Below are positions 44,519 to 53,722 of a DNA stretch of 64,000 bases, piece by piece. The translations under genes were made by a program, and so were the position numbers. The notes beneath the pieces are model-generated. The model did no database searches. It was not told the origin of the DNA and saw only the letters and a program-made list of their open reading frames with translations. Source of the DNA: an uncultured Nitriliruptoraceae bacterium (GTDB lineage: Bacteria; Actinomycetota; Nitriliruptoria; Nitriliruptorales; Nitriliruptoraceae); the NCBI GenBank assembly GCA_913060655.1, contig CAJXTG010000003.1, positions 48,808 to 112,807 of the forward strand, read 5' to 3'. The number at the start of each line of letters is the position of its first letter. Positions within the stretch are counted from its first letter, which is position 1.

Positions 44519-45763
44519 ATGGCGGCGGTCCGGGCTATCACCAGCGTTCCGGTCGATGAGGACGGGACGGTCCTCACGAGCTACGAGGACGTCCGGGTGG
44601 CGCTCTTCACGCGTTCTCTCGCTCAACACGCGCATAAGCGGTATGAGCGTGGCAACATCCTCGAGGACGTCGTCATGCAGCTGCATCTCCCGGCGCACAA
44701 GATTCGCCGCAGGGCGGAGAACCCCCTCTATCGGCGGGACGCCGTGCTCGACTACGAGCGAGTCCGCTTCCCTGCCGTCATCGACACGACGCTGGACACG
44801 GCGATTGGGTCGGGTGTCCGTGACGCCCTCGAACTGGCGCACCTTCTGACCATGGTCCTCTCGGCCCACATCTCGGGCATCGACGTCGATCAGGCGGATA
44901 TCGCCGCCCTCCGACGGCTCGTCGAGCTGGAACGGGTCTTCGTCCAGGGCGCGTCCATCAGCGATTCGACACGCGACAAGCAGGACGTCATCTCGGACGT
45001 GAACGTGGCGCTCGAGGAGTTCGACGACGAGTTCCTCGCGTTCGCGCGAGCCAGGCGCGAGGCGCGGATCGCCGAAGGTTCGTTGACCATAGAGAATGCG
45101 AACGACCTCCTGAGCGTGTTGCTGCTCCAAAAGGATGGACTCGGTCTCGATGATGCACTCATCCTGCGAGAGGTCGCGTTCTTCCTCGAATCAGGATCCC
45201 ACACGTCGTCGCTCTCCGTCGCCGGCGCTCTCACCGAACTGTTCGCCTGGATCGCCGAGCACCCCTCGCGCTGGGCGTCGCTCCAGGAACAGCCACAGGC
45301 CCGTCGTGAGTTCCTCCAGCGCTGCGCGCATGAGGCGATCCGGCTGTATCCCGTCGTCCCTGTCCTTCGGCGACGCGCGACGGAGCCGGTAGCCATCGGA
45401 GCGCAGAAGTTCGTCCCCGACGACGTCGTCTTCCTCGACTGTGTCGCAGCGAACCGCGACACGAGCGTCTTCGGCACTGATGCGGATCGGTTCGATCCCG
45501 ACCGGATCATCCCGGAGGGCGTTCCGCGCTTCGGCATCGGCTTCGGTGGGGGCATGCATACCTGCATCGGGCGTGTCCTCGCCGCGGGTGTCGAGTCCTC
45601 CGGATCTCGATCTGAGCCACCAATCCTCGGGCAGGTCGCGCAGGTCCTCGAAGCGCTCGTCGTCCGCGGTGTGCGGCCCGATCCGGAGCGTCCGCCCGTT
45701 CCCGACACGACGACGGTGCGGAAGCGTCTCAAAAGCCTGCCGGTCCTCTTCGAGAACGACTGA
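44519..45763 (+). CDS. Cytochrome P450
   Basis: 414 aa, soluble, no anchor. Heme loop FGGGMHTCIG with Cys349 as heme ligand; ExxR as EAIR (272-275); C-helix PAHKIRRR (58-65). In the I helix the usual acid-alcohol pair AGxxT is replaced by LESGSHTS (223-230), so oxygen activation may be unusual. No ferredoxin or reductase is adjacent. ATG 44519 follows GCGGGAGGCGTGGC. It is the first gene of the island, and a 60-nt stretch in it (45121-45180) has 34 G+C. Substrate unknown; it may hydroxylate the compound handled by the island. Confidence 0.88.
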   Translation: MAAVRAITSVPVDEDGTVLTSYEDVRVALFTRSLAQHAHKRYERGNILEDVVMQLHLPAHKIRRRAENPLYRRDAVLDYERVRFPAVIDTTLDTAIGSGVRDALELAHLLTMVLSAHISGIDVDQADIAALRRLVELERVFVQGASISDSTRDKQDVISDVNVALEEFDDEFLAFARARREARIAEGSLTIENANDLLSVLLLQKDGLGLDDALILREVAFFLESGSHTSSLSVAGALTELFAWIAEHPSRWASLQEQPQARREFLQRCAHEAIRLYPVVPVLRRRATEPVAIGAQKFVPDDVVFLDCVAANRDTSVFGTDADRFDPDRIIPEGVPRFGIGFGGGMHTCIGRVLAAGVESSGSRSEPPILGQVAQVLEALVVRGVRPDPERPPVPDTTTVRKRLKSLPVLFEND

Positions 45764-45796
45764 TCGGGCTCCTTCGGGTTCCGCTCCCGGCCGTGC

Positions 45797-46537
45797 TCAC
45801 TGCAGCAGGTAGCCCCCGTCGACGACGATCTCCGAGCCGGTGAGATAGGACGTCTCGAGCAGCCCGATCGCGACGATCACCTCGGCGACCTCCTCCGGAT
45901 GAGCGAAACGTCCAGCCGGGATGCGCGCGAGACGATCGCGGGTCCACTCCGGATCCGCCATCACTCGGTCCGTCATCGGCGTGGTCACGATGCCGGGGGA
46001 GACCGAGTTGACGCTCACGCCGTCGGCTGCGCCCTCGAGGGCGAGGGTGCGAGTGACCTGGAGGACGCCGGCCTTCGCGACCTGATAGTGCGGATTCGCC
46101 CGGACGACCGCCGTGGCGAGCTGGGAGGCGACATTGATGATCGACCCCCCGCCGTCGTCACGCATCCATGCGAGCACGTCGCGTGCGAGGAGGAAGGCGC
46201 CTCTGAGGTTGATGGCGTGGACGCGGTCCCATTCGTGGCTGTCGACGTCGTATGCCGAGCTCGCTGAGCCGTTCACGCCGGCTGCGTTCACCAGCAGTCG
46301 CGGCGCGGAGAAGGCGTCGTGCAGCCGTGCAATCTCGTCGTCGATCGCCTGCGGGTCACCGAGATCGACCACGTGGGTCTCCCAGCCGGCGAGGTCATCG
46401 GGGAACGGATCACGGTCCAGGACGACCCCGTGGACACCGTGCCCGGCAAGGCGACGGACGGTCGCGGCGCCGATCCCGGACGCACCTCCCGCCACCAGCG
46501 CCCAGCCGTCAGCGGGCTGGCGAGATGCCGTGGTCAT
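45797..46537 (-). CDS. Short-chain dehydrogenase/reductase
   Basis: 246 aa, FabG-like length. AGGASGIG (about 16-23), NAAGVNG (about 84-90), Ser in INVASQLATA and YQVAK (about 151-155), then PGIVTTPM. GGYLLQ at the C-terminus is typical of FabG-type enzymes, and the substrate could be a hydroxy acid or alcohol produced in the island. It is last in a reverse-strand gene row after the transporter and SnoaL-like genes, 21 nt downstream of the latter. ATG 46537. Confidence 0.87.
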   Translation of the reverse strand: MTTASRQPADGWALVAGGASGIGAATVRRLAGHGVHGVVLDRDPFPDDLAGWETHVVDLGDPQAIDDEIARLHDAFSAPRLLVNAAGVNGSASSAYDVDSHEWDRVHAINLRGAFLLARDVLAWMRDDGGGSIINVASQLATAVVRANPHYQVAKAGVLQVTRTLALEGAADGVSVNSVSPGIVTTPMTDRVMADPEWTRDRLARIPAGRFAHPEEVAEVIVAIGLLETSYLTGSEIVVDGGYLLQ

Positions 46538-46558
46538 CTGACGCCCTTCCGTCGCGCG

Positions 46559-46981
46559 TCAATCCGTCCAGCGGAACGCCTCGGGCACGTCCGCCTCCTG
46601 GGTGCAATGCAGGACGCCGCTCTCGGCGAGGTCGTTCCACACGTGCTGGGTCTGGATGTGTGATCCGGAGAACGTGAACCGATCGATGAAGCGGACCGAG
46701 GCGAACGGGACCGCGTGAAGATTCTCGCCGCGGAGGCGGCCGACCACGACGACGACCCCGTGGTCGTCGTCAGCATCGACGTGATCGATCGACTTCTTCA
46801 CCCAGCGGTAGCGGCGCCGCGCCGCTGCGACGACCTCCGCGAGATCGTGATGGTGTACCCCGCCGGGGAAGATGATCTCGGCGGACACGAGGAGGAAGCT
46901 GCTCGCGCGCTCGAGGTCGCGCTCCTCAGCCGCAGCGAGGTAGTCGAGCGCGATGCGCACCAACGCTGATCGACCGCTCAT
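46559..46981 (-). CDS. SnoaL/NTF2-like protein
   Basis: 140 aa. An alpha+beta cone typical of NTF2-like proteins: ALVRIALDYLAAAEERDLERASSFL (helices 1-2), EIIFPGGVHHHDLAEVVAAARRRYRWVKK, then strands with VVVVVGRLRGENL and FIDRFTFSGSHIQTQHVWNDLAE. Similar small proteins act as isomerases, cyclases or dehydratases, or only bind ligands. Linked with an SDR and the importer. ATG 46981 follows CGGAGCGACTG. Confidence 0.72.
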   Translation of the reverse strand: MSGRSALVRIALDYLAAAEERDLERASSFLLVSAEIIFPGGVHHHDLAEVVAAARRRYRWVKKSIDHVDADDDHGVVVVVGRLRGENLHAVPFASVRFIDRFTFSGSHIQTQHVWNDLAESGVLHCTQEADVPEAFRWTD

Positions 46982-47090
46982 CAGTCGCTCCGTCGTGCTC
47001 CGTCGCGGTGCGGGGGGCACATGCCGCGGTGGAGTGGGGGTCTGGTCGCCCCACTCCACCGCGGCCATGTGCGAGGTGGAGGCTCTCCGT

Positions 47091-48377
47091 TCAGTCGCGC
47101 CAGGGCACCTGGCCGAAGACGAAGTCTGCTTCCTTGAAGTTCACGGGATAGACCTGACGGATGTTCCCGTCGAGGACCTGCATGACAATGGGACGAGCGT
47201 TGATGTTCTCGCCACTCTCGTCGAACTGGATCGGGCCCGAGGTCGCGACCAACGGGTCGTCGATCACGACACCGCTGATGCCGTCTCGGAGCGCGTCACG
47301 ATCGGCGGACCCCGCCGACTCGAGACCCTGCGCGATGACCTCGATCGCCTGGTAGGCGAGGACGCCTGCGGTGCGCATCGGCTTGCCGAAGCGCTCCTCG
47401 TAGCGCGCGCGGATGTCCTGGACCCGAGCGCTCGTCGCGTCGTAGTGGTAGTTCGAGTTGAAGAAGTACTCACCCGCACCGTCGACGTCGCTCGGGAACT
47501 CGTCGACGTCGAAGGCGCCGCTGGCGACACCGAAGACGACCTTGAGGTTGTCCGGGCGGACCTCGTTCAGGCCGCGCGCCACGAGGACACCGTCGCCGTA
47601 GTAGCCGGTGTTGATGAGGGCATCTGCGCCGGAGGCCTCGACACGAGCGAGCTCGGTCGTCAGGTCGCTGACGTCGAACGGGTTGTAGGTGATCTTCTCC
47701 ACGATCTCGATACCGAGCACCTCGGCCTCGGCGGCGAGCGCATCATGGATCGATGTGCCGAACCCGCTCTGGTCATAGAGGTGCGCGACGGTCGAGATCT
47801 CGACGCCGGCCAGTTCAGCCATCTCGACGAGGGCCTGGACGCCGAAGACGCCGTTGTCCGTCGCGTTGGGCTGGATACGGAAGGTGTATCGCGACTCGTC
47901 GGTGATGACCGCGTCAGCGACGGTGACGTCGATGACGAACGGGACGCCGCTGCGCTCAGCCAGCGCAGCCACGTTGATGCTGACCGCCGACTGGTACGCG
48001 CCGATGATGGCGACGACGCCCTCGTCAATCATTCGCTGCGCCTCGGTGGCGCCGACGTCAGGCGATCCCTGGCTGTCCGCACTGATGAGGGTGAGTTCGG
48101 TGCCGGCGAGGCTCTTGATGCCCCCGGCAGCGTTGATGTCGTCGACGGCCATCTGGGCCGCCTCGTCCATCGCGATGCCGTCCTGCGCCAGCCCACCGGT
48201 CAGCGGGTGCAGTGCGCCGATCGCGATCGGGTCACCGGGCTCCTCCGGTGCAGGCGCCGGTGCGGGGGTCGGCTCCGGGGCTGGTGCGGCCTCGTCGTCG
48301 CCGCCGCAGGCGGCGGCGATCATCGCGAGCGCAACGAACGCTGAGGCGATCGCCGTGCTCCTCTTGGTCCTTCTCAT
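47091..48377 (-). CDS. LIV-type ABC transporter substrate-binding lipoprotein
   Basis: 428 aa. A lipoprotein signal (1-23) ends IAAAC with Cys24 as the lipid-modified residue, followed by an Ala/Pro/Glu-rich linker. The periplasmic-binding protein fold (about 48-428) starts IAIGALHPLTGGLAQDGIAM and has IGAYQSAVSINVAALAERSGVPFV, typical of the Leu/Ile/Val-binding (HAAT) family, which also binds aromatic acids, urea, amides and short carboxylates. With no amino-acid genes nearby, a catabolic substrate is more likely. ATG follows GGAGGAGAGAAC. It is downstream of the other four transporter genes. Confidence 0.93.
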   Translation of the reverse strand: MRRTKRSTAIASAFVALAMIAAACGGDDEAAPAPEPTPAPAPAPEEPGDPIAIGALHPLTGGLAQDGIAMDEAAQMAVDDINAAGGIKSLAGTELTLISADSQGSPDVGATEAQRMIDEGVVAIIGAYQSAVSINVAALAERSGVPFVIDVTVADAVITDESRYTFRIQPNATDNGVFGVQALVEMAELAGVEISTVAHLYDQSGFGTSIHDALAAEAEVLGIEIVEKITYNPFDVSDLTTELARVEASGADALINTGYYGDGVLVARGLNEVRPDNLKVVFGVASGAFDVDEFPSDVDGAGEYFFNSNYHYDATSARVQDIRARYEERFGKPMRTAGVLAYQAIEVIAQGLESAGSADRDALRDGISGVVIDDPLVATSGPIQFDESGENINARPIVMQVLDGNIRQVYPVNFKEADFVFGQVPWRD

Positions 48378-48505
48378 GTTCTCTCCTCCACCATCTCGGG
48401 TCGCTCTCGGTGCGACCCCTGTCGGAGCGGCGGCACGAGGCCGTCGCCTACGTGGCCGAGGCCACGTTTCGCCCCGGACCGCGGTCGCAGTCCGAGAACC
48501 CTTCA

Positions 48506-49207
48506 TCACATGCCCAGGTAAGCACGTTGGACGCGCTCATCGTCGAGCAGGTCCTTGCCGGTCCCGGTGAGCGCGACTTCGCCGCTCTCGAGCACGTACG
48601 CCCGGTCGCTGATCTCCAGCGTCCTCGCGGCGTTCTGCTCCACGATCAGCACGGTGAGGCCCGCGCGTCGGACGCGTTCGACGGTCTCGAAGACCTGCAT
48701 CACGAGCTTGGGCGCGAGGCCGAGCGAAGGCTCATCCATCAGCAGCAGCGTCGGGCGGGCCATGAGTGCACGGCCGATCGCGAGCATCTGCTGCTGGCCG
48801 CCGGACATCGTCGACGCGAACTGGTTGGACCGCTCGGCGAGGACGGGGAAGATCTCATGGACCTCGGCCAAGGTCGCGTCGAACTGGTCGCGGGGGAGCG
48901 TCGTCGCCCCCATCCGGAGATTCTCCGCCACCGACAGCGAACCGAACAGTTCTCGCCCTTCCGGGACCTGCACGATTCCGCGTCGGACGATCTGGTGCGG
49001 TTGGAGGTCGGCGATGGATTCGCCCTCGAACTCGATCGTTCCCGAGGTTCGGGAGACGACGCCGGAGATGGTGTTCAGTGCGGTCGTCTTCCCGGCGCCG
49101 TTCGCGCCGATGAGCGCCACGATCTCGCCCTGAGCGATCTCGAGAGTGAGCCCCTGGAGGATCGTCAGCCCGCCGTATCCAGCCTTGAGACCATCAACCT
49201 TCAGCAT
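48506..49207 (-). CDS. LIV-type ABC transporter ATP-binding protein (LivF-like)
   Basis: 233 aa. Walker A GANGAGKTT (about 33-41), signature TMSGGQQQMLAIGRAL, Walker B LLLMDEPSLGL, and H-loop region LTVLIVEQNAARTLEI, where the usual His is not obvious, as in other LivF proteins. Start ATG 49207, with GGAGAGGAGCACCGCC upstream, chosen over a longer frame because it begins at the normal family start (MLKVDGLKAGYG). It overlaps the LivG-like gene by 14 nt. Confidence 0.94.
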   Translation of the reverse strand: MLKVDGLKAGYGGLTILQGLTLEIAQGEIVALIGANGAGKTTALNTISGVVSRTSGTIEFEGESIADLQPHQIVRRGIVQVPEGRELFGSLSVAENLRMGATTLPRDQFDATLAEVHEIFPVLAERSNQFASTMSGGQQQMLAIGRALMARPTLLLMDEPSLGLAPKLVMQVFETVERVRRAGLTVLIVEQNAARTLEISDRAYVLESGEVALTGTGKDLLDDERVQRAYLGM

Positions 49208-49970
49208 GGCGGTGCTCCTCTCCGAGGTAGGCCTCGATGACGCGTGGGTCATCGATGACGTCGCGGGGGCTGCCTGAAGCGAGCATCTGGCCATGGTGAA
49301 GAACGACGATCTCGTCCGAGAGCGCCATCACGGCCTGCATGACGTGTTCGACCAGCAGCATCGTCACACCCGTCGAACGGATCTCCTTGAGTAGGTCGAT
49401 GAGCGGCTTGCGCTCCGCAGGCACGAGGCCGGCGAGCACCTCGTCGAGCAGCAGGAGGTTCGGCGCGAGGCCGAGCGCTCGCGCGAGCTCGAGTCGCTTT
49501 CGGCCCGCTGTGGGGAGTTCCCCCGCGGAGCGGTCGCGCCAGCGTTCGAGCCCGACCATCGCGATGACGGCGTCCGCCTCGGTCGACGCTTCCTCCGTCG
49601 AGTCCGTCCGACCGTAGGTGGCGATGCGGACGTTCTCGTGGACCGTCATGCTGCCGAAGGGCTTCATGATCTGGAAGGTCCGCCCGATGCCGAGCGAGGC
49701 CATCCGGTGCGACGGGGTCCCCGTGATGTCCGCGCCCCGGTAGGCGACCTTGCCGGTCGTCGGCGCGAACGTTCCGGCGACGACGTTGAACAGGGTGGTC
49801 TTCCCGGCGCCGTTCGGGCCGATTAACCCGTGGATCGTCCCCTGCTGCACACTGAAGCTAACGTCGCTGAGCGCGAGGAGCCCGCCGAAGCGCTTCGAGA
49901 CGTTCGTGATCTCGAGCAGGGGCCCGTTGCTGGCGGCCTGCGGCTCCGATCCGGGGGAGGCTTCAGTCAT
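49194..49970 (-). CDS. LIV-type ABC transporter ATP-binding protein (LivG-like)
   Basis: 258 aa. Walker A GPNGAGKTT (about 51-59), Q-loop GRTFQIMKPF, Walker B LLLLDEVLAGL, H-loop LLVEHVMQAV. The signature is ELPTAGRKRLELARAL, where LPTAG replaces LSxGQ and DEV replaces DEP; this variant occurs in a subset of LIV-type transporters and is probably functional. Uses a TTA codon (49826-49824). ATG 49970, overlapping LivM by 8 nt. Confidence 0.93.
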   Translation of the reverse strand: MTEASPGSEPQAASNGPLLEITNVSKRFGGLLALSDVSFSVQQGTIHGLIGPNGAGKTTLFNVVAGTFAPTTGKVAYRGADITGTPSHRMASLGIGRTFQIMKPFGSMTVHENVRIATYGRTDSTEEASTEADAVIAMVGLERWRDRSAGELPTAGRKRLELARALGLAPNLLLLDEVLAGLVPAERKPLIDLLKEIRSTGVTMLLVEHVMQAVMALSDEIVVLHHGQMLASGSPRDVIDDPRVIEAYLGEEHRHAEG

Positions 49971-51045
49971 CGCGCTGTTCCTTCATCCCGTCGCGCGAGG
50001 AGGCCTCCGCGCGGTGGACCTGACGTTCCCGACGGACCTCCCAGCGATGCGCCAACGTGCCATAGACGCCCCGAGGGAGGAACATGATGATTCCGATGAG
50101 CAGCGCACCGTAGAGCGCGAGATCCAGGCCCGAACGCCCCTGCAGGAAGGAGAGGAACTCTGGTGGCTGCCGGACGAAGCTCGTGGTGAGTTCGCCGAGG
50201 ATGATGAGGAGACCGGAGCCCACCAGCGGTCCCCAGAACGTGCCCATGCCACCGATTACTCCGGGCAGCAGGATCTCGACGGAGATGTTGGGCCCGAACG
50301 CGAGCGGGGGTTCGATGAAGAAGAGGTACTGGAAGTAGAACGTGCCGCCTGCGGCCGTGAGGGCTCCGCTCCAAGCGACCGCGATGAGCCGCGATCGCAG
50401 TGGGTTGATCCCGAGCGCGGACGCCGCATCCTCGTCGTCTCGCACGGCGACGATGTACTGGCCGGTCCGGCTCCGCATGAGCATATTGATGGCGACGAGC
50501 GTGATGAGGAGATAGATCAGCATCAGGTAGAAGTAGTTCGGGGAGTTCGGTGCGAACTGCATCCACCACCAGGACTCCTCGCGGCGGATCGGCACCCTGA
50601 GGCCGACCGCGCCGTTGATCGGCGAGAACTTCATCGCGATCAGGTAGAGCATCTCGGCGAAGGCGAACGTGGTGAGGACGAAATACGCGCCGCGCAGCTT
50701 GTAGCGGAACGTCAGGTAGCCCAGGAGGAGACCGAACAGGGCCCCGCCGATCGCGCCCACGACGAGCCCGACAACCGGGGATATCCCCTGGACCGCCAAG
50801 AGGTACGCGGTCGCGTAGGCACCGATCCCGAAGAACGCTGCGTGACCGAAACTGAAGAGGCCGGCGTAGCCCGCCATGATGTTCCACGCCGAGGAGAGCG
50901 CGGCGAAGAGGACGATCCGGGTGGCGACGTCGAGGTTCGAGCCCGCGGCGAACTGAGGGACGAAGAGCGCGGCGAGACCGATGAGGATGATTGCCCGGCT
51001 GTTCACGTCGATGCCGCTGAGTCGGCGCTGAAGGGTCTCCTGCAT
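49963..51045 (-). CDS. LIV-type ABC transporter permease (LivM-like)
   Basis: 360 aa with about nine helices. AGYAGLFSFGHAAFFGIGAYATAYLL (about 58-83) and VRDDEDAASALGINPLRSRLIAVAWSGALTAAGG are family signatures in the permease core. A segment with many aromatic residues (EESWWWMQFAPNSPNYFYLM, about 154-173) lies between helices and may face the binding protein. The start codon shares one base with the LivH stop (TGATG). Confidence 0.93.
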   Translation of the reverse strand: MQETLQRRLSGIDVNSRAIILIGLAALFVPQFAAGSNLDVATRIVLFAALSSAWNIMAGYAGLFSFGHAAFFGIGAYATAYLLAVQGISPVVGLVVGAIGGALFGLLLGYLTFRYKLRGAYFVLTTFAFAEMLYLIAMKFSPINGAVGLRVPIRREESWWWMQFAPNSPNYFYLMLIYLLITLVAINMLMRSRTGQYIVAVRDDEDAASALGINPLRSRLIAVAWSGALTAAGGTFYFQYLFFIEPPLAFGPNISVEILLPGVIGGMGTFWGPLVGSGLLIILGELTTSFVRQPPEFLSFLQGRSGLDLALYGALLIGIIMFLPRGVYGTLAHRWEVRRERQVHRAEASSRDGMKEQRDD

Positions 51046-52139
51046 CAGTGGGCCCTCCCCAGCAGACCGTTCGGCCTCAGGAAGAGGACGAGGACGAAGA
51101 CGACGAACACACCGAGCAGATTGCTCTGCCCGGTGAAGATGATCCCGCCGATCTGCTGCGTGAGTCCGATGATGAGGCCACCCAGGATCGCGCCGACCAC
51201 GTTGCCCATCCCTCCCAGGACCACCACGACGAAGGCGATGACGTTGAAGGACTCGCCGGTCGTGGGTTCGAGGCTGAGGAACGGCAGCACGAGCGCGCCT
51301 GCTGCACCGACGCACGCCGCACCCAACCCGAAGACGAGGATGTAGGTCCGTTGCACATCGATGCCCACCAGCGCCGCGCCACGTGGATTGTCGGCGACCG
51401 ACCGGATCCGAACACCGAGCGATGTCCGCTGCAGCAGGAGGAACAGGAGTCCGGCCAGAGCCATCGCGCCGAAGAAGGCGATCGTGCGAGGGAGTGAGGC
51501 GACCGCGCCGAAGACCTGGAACGGCCACTCGACGGTGATTCCGAACACGGACGTCGACCCGCGGGCGTAGGGGAGCTGCACCGCACGTGGCGTCGGGCTG
51601 AAGAGCAGGAGCAGGACGTTCTCGAGGAACACCGACAGTCCGAGGGTGAGGAGGAGCTGCTTCTCGAGCGACTCCTTCATGATGCGGTTCAGAAGGAGTC
51701 CCTGGACGATCGCACCGATGACGAAGAGGAACGCGACGGTGAAGACGACGGTGGCGTAGGGGTCGAAGCCGAAGCGGCTGACAAGGCTGAACGCCGAGTA
51801 CATCCCGACGGTCATCAGCGCACCCTGGGCGAAGTTGATGATGTGGAGGACGCCGTAGATAAGCGTCAGGCCCATCGACACGAGGCCGTAGACGCCGCCG
51901 ATCAGGATCCCCGTCACGGTCGCCTGGATGAGGACCGAGCGGTTCGGGCCGGTCAGGAGTTGGATCTGCTCGAAGTTGAGGGACAGGACCGTCACGGCGA
52001 CGATGACGCCGACGACTCGTCGGATCTGACGCTCCCTGCGTTCGGCATCGGTCATGAGGCTTGCACCGGAATCGGTGATTTCGACGGTCTCAGGGTCGTC
52101 CGCCGCACCGGCCGCTGCCACATTCGGCGAGTTGTCCAC
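51045..52139 (-). CDS. LIV-type ABC transporter permease (LivH-like)
   Basis: 364 aa from GTG 52139, chosen for GGAGGGATTACT directly upstream. A charged N-terminal tail (about 1-42, rich in Asp/Glu/Arg) precedes about eight helices. GGVYGLVSMGLTLIYGVLHIINFAQGALMTVGMY (about 80-113) and VVLGGMGNVVGAILGGLIIGL (about 303-323) are LivH signatures. First gene of the transporter operon livHMGFK-like, followed by SnoaL-like and SDR genes. Confidence 0.93.
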   Translation of the reverse strand: MDNSPNVAAAGAADDPETVEITDSGASLMTDAERRERQIRRVVGVIVAVTVLSLNFEQIQLLTGPNRSVLIQATVTGILIGGVYGLVSMGLTLIYGVLHIINFAQGALMTVGMYSAFSLVSRFGFDPYATVVFTVAFLFVIGAIVQGLLLNRIMKESLEKQLLLTLGLSVFLENVLLLLFSPTPRAVQLPYARGSTSVFGITVEWPFQVFGAVASLPRTIAFFGAMALAGLLFLLLQRTSLGVRIRSVADNPRGAALVGIDVQRTYILVFGLGAACVGAAGALVLPFLSLEPTTGESFNVIAFVVVVLGGMGNVVGAILGGLIIGLTQQIGGIIFTGQSNLLGVFVVFVLVLFLRPNGLLGRAH

Positions 52140-52169
52140 AGTAATCCCTCCGTTGCTGTGGCGACAGTG

Positions 52170-52190
52170 CACTGGCGCTGACCGCCAGTG
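52170..52190. promoter_or_regulatory. Inverted repeat in the leader of the transporter operon
   Basis: CACTGGCG-N5-CGCCAGTG (8-bp perfect arms), 33-53 nt downstream of the expected start of the transporter mRNA and about 40-60 nt upstream of the divergent -10. It may be an operator or an RNA hairpin. Confidence 0.45.
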
Positions 52191-52229
52191 GGCCCTCTCC
52201 CTGGACCGCCGTACCGCTGACCGGAGCGA

Positions 52230-52242
52230 ACGCTACTACACT
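52230..52242. promoter_or_regulatory. Back-to-back -10 elements of the transporter and prpD-1 operons
   Basis: TAGCGT on the reverse strand (52235-52230) and TACACT forward (52237-52242), one base apart. Confidence 0.48.
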
Positions 52243-52293
52243 CCGCGTACGCCGGACACCATCTTCGCGGCGGGGGTGCAGGTTGGGAGGGCG

Positions 52294-53664
52294 ATGAGCA
52301 TCGATGAGCCCGTGGGCCCCTCCCGAGCGGCTGTGATCGCTGCGGTGGAGGAACTGGGCGCCTTCGCAGCATCCTTCTCGCTCGCCGACCTCGAGCCCTC
52401 GGAGCGAGCGGCACTCGAACTCGTCCTCATCGACACCTTAGGTGTGATCGTCGCAGGGACCCGGACCTCGGAGTTCCGCGGCCTCGCCTCCACCGTCGAT
52501 GATGCGGGATCGGGCAGCTCCCGCATTCCGGGAACGGATCTCCGGCTCCCCGTCGACACTGCGGCGTTCCTCATCGGGACGGCCAGCTGCATGCTTGAGC
52601 TCGACGAGGGCAATAAGTATGCGCGGGGTCACCCAGCGGCCCACGCGGTCCCGGCCGTCCTCGCGCTCGCAGGAGCCTCTGATGCGACGGTGCGGAGCAT
52701 GCTGGAGGCGATCCTCGTCGGCCACGAGGTCGCCGCGCGGTTCGGCCGGGCGGTCCGGCTCAGGAGCGGTCATCACCCGCACGGCAACTGGGGCGTCCCG
52801 GGTGCGGCTGCAGCCGCGGCGAAGCTCACCGGGTGCTCCGGCGCGTCGATCGCCGGAGCGATCGACGCCGCCGCTGGACTCGCCCTGGCGAACCCGTTCG
52901 ACGCAGCGCTCGAGGGCACGTTTGTGCGGAACACGTGGATCGGCATGGCTGCCGTTTCCGGCATCCAATCCGCCCGTCTGGCACGGGCGGGGCTCGCAAC
53001 GAACGACGGCACCGCAGGGTCCAGCTTCGGTCGGCTCATCGGCTCCTTCGACCCGGTCGCGCTGACCGACGAACTGGGCTCGCGGCTCGACGTGCGCCTC
53101 GGCTATCTCAAGATCCACGCGTCCTGCTCCTTCACACATCCACCGATCGACGCAGCACTCGCGCTGAGGGAGGACCCACGGTTCGACATTGACCGGATCG
53201 CCGGCGTGGAGGTCCGCACCCACCGGCTCGCGGTGCCGCTCGATCGACCCGGGCCGGATTCACGACTCGCGGCGATGTTCTCGATCCCGTTCCTCGTCGC
53301 GGTCGCGCTCAGGTCGGGTCGGGTCGGTCTCGATGCATCGGATGCCCCCAACCGCAGTGATGCGCACGTCATCGCTCTCGCCGACCGCGTGCGGGTCGTG
53401 CATGAACCCGCTCATGACGACCGTGCGCCCGCGGAGCGACCTGCGGAGGTCATCATCACGATGGAGGGCGGTGAGGTCCTCTCCTGCGCGGTGCCAAACC
53501 CCGTCGGGGACGCGGATCATCGTCCGCTCGATCGGGCGGCGGTCGAGTCCAAACTGGAGGCTCTCATCGGCGGTGGACCGACGGAGCGCATCGTGCGGGC
53601 CGTCGAATCGATCCGGACCGACGGAGGGCGTTCCGCGGCGCACTTCCTCGACGACTTGCCCTGA
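52294..53664 (+). CDS. MmgE/PrpD family protein 1
   Basis: 456 aa. N-terminal helical domain: FAASFSLADLEPSERAALELVLIDTLGVIVAGT (about 24-56). A GHPAAHAVPAVLALAG segment (about 111-126) and the GVPGAAAAAAKLTGCSG segment are family marks. PrpD family enzymes include 2-methylcitrate dehydratase, cis-aconitate decarboxylase and others acting on branched polycarboxylates. Contains a TTA codon (52438-52440), rare in this DNA. ATG 52294 follows GGGAGGGCG. Head of a four-gene operon. The match to canonical PrpD is weaker than for the second copy. Confidence 0.88.
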   Translation: MSIDEPVGPSRAAVIAAVEELGAFAASFSLADLEPSERAALELVLIDTLGVIVAGTRTSEFRGLASTVDDAGSGSSRIPGTDLRLPVDTAAFLIGTASCMLELDEGNKYARGHPAAHAVPAVLALAGASDATVRSMLEAILVGHEVAARFGRAVRLRSGHHPHGNWGVPGAAAAAAKLTGCSGASIAGAIDAAAGLALANPFDAALEGTFVRNTWIGMAAVSGIQSARLARAGLATNDGTAGSSFGRLIGSFDPVALTDELGSRLDVRLGYLKIHASCSFTHPPIDAALALREDPRFDIDRIAGVEVRTHRLAVPLDRPGPDSRLAAMFSIPFLVAVALRSGRVGLDASDAPNRSDAHVIALADRVRVVHEPAHDDRAPAERPAEVIITMEGGEVLSCAVPNPVGDADHRPLDRAAVESKLEALIGGGPTERIVRAVESIRTDGGRSAAHFLDDLP

Positions 53665-53722
53665 ACGCCAGCCGGTACCCGTTCTTCACGGAGGAGCGGC
53701 GCCAGAACAGGAGGAACTGACC

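Noticed and set aside
41341..53641. 17-nt exact match between 41341-41357 and 53625-53641 (possible recombination site)
   Set aside because: In DNA this GC-rich, one or a few such matches are expected by chance in 64 kb, and the two ends lie in unrelated contexts.
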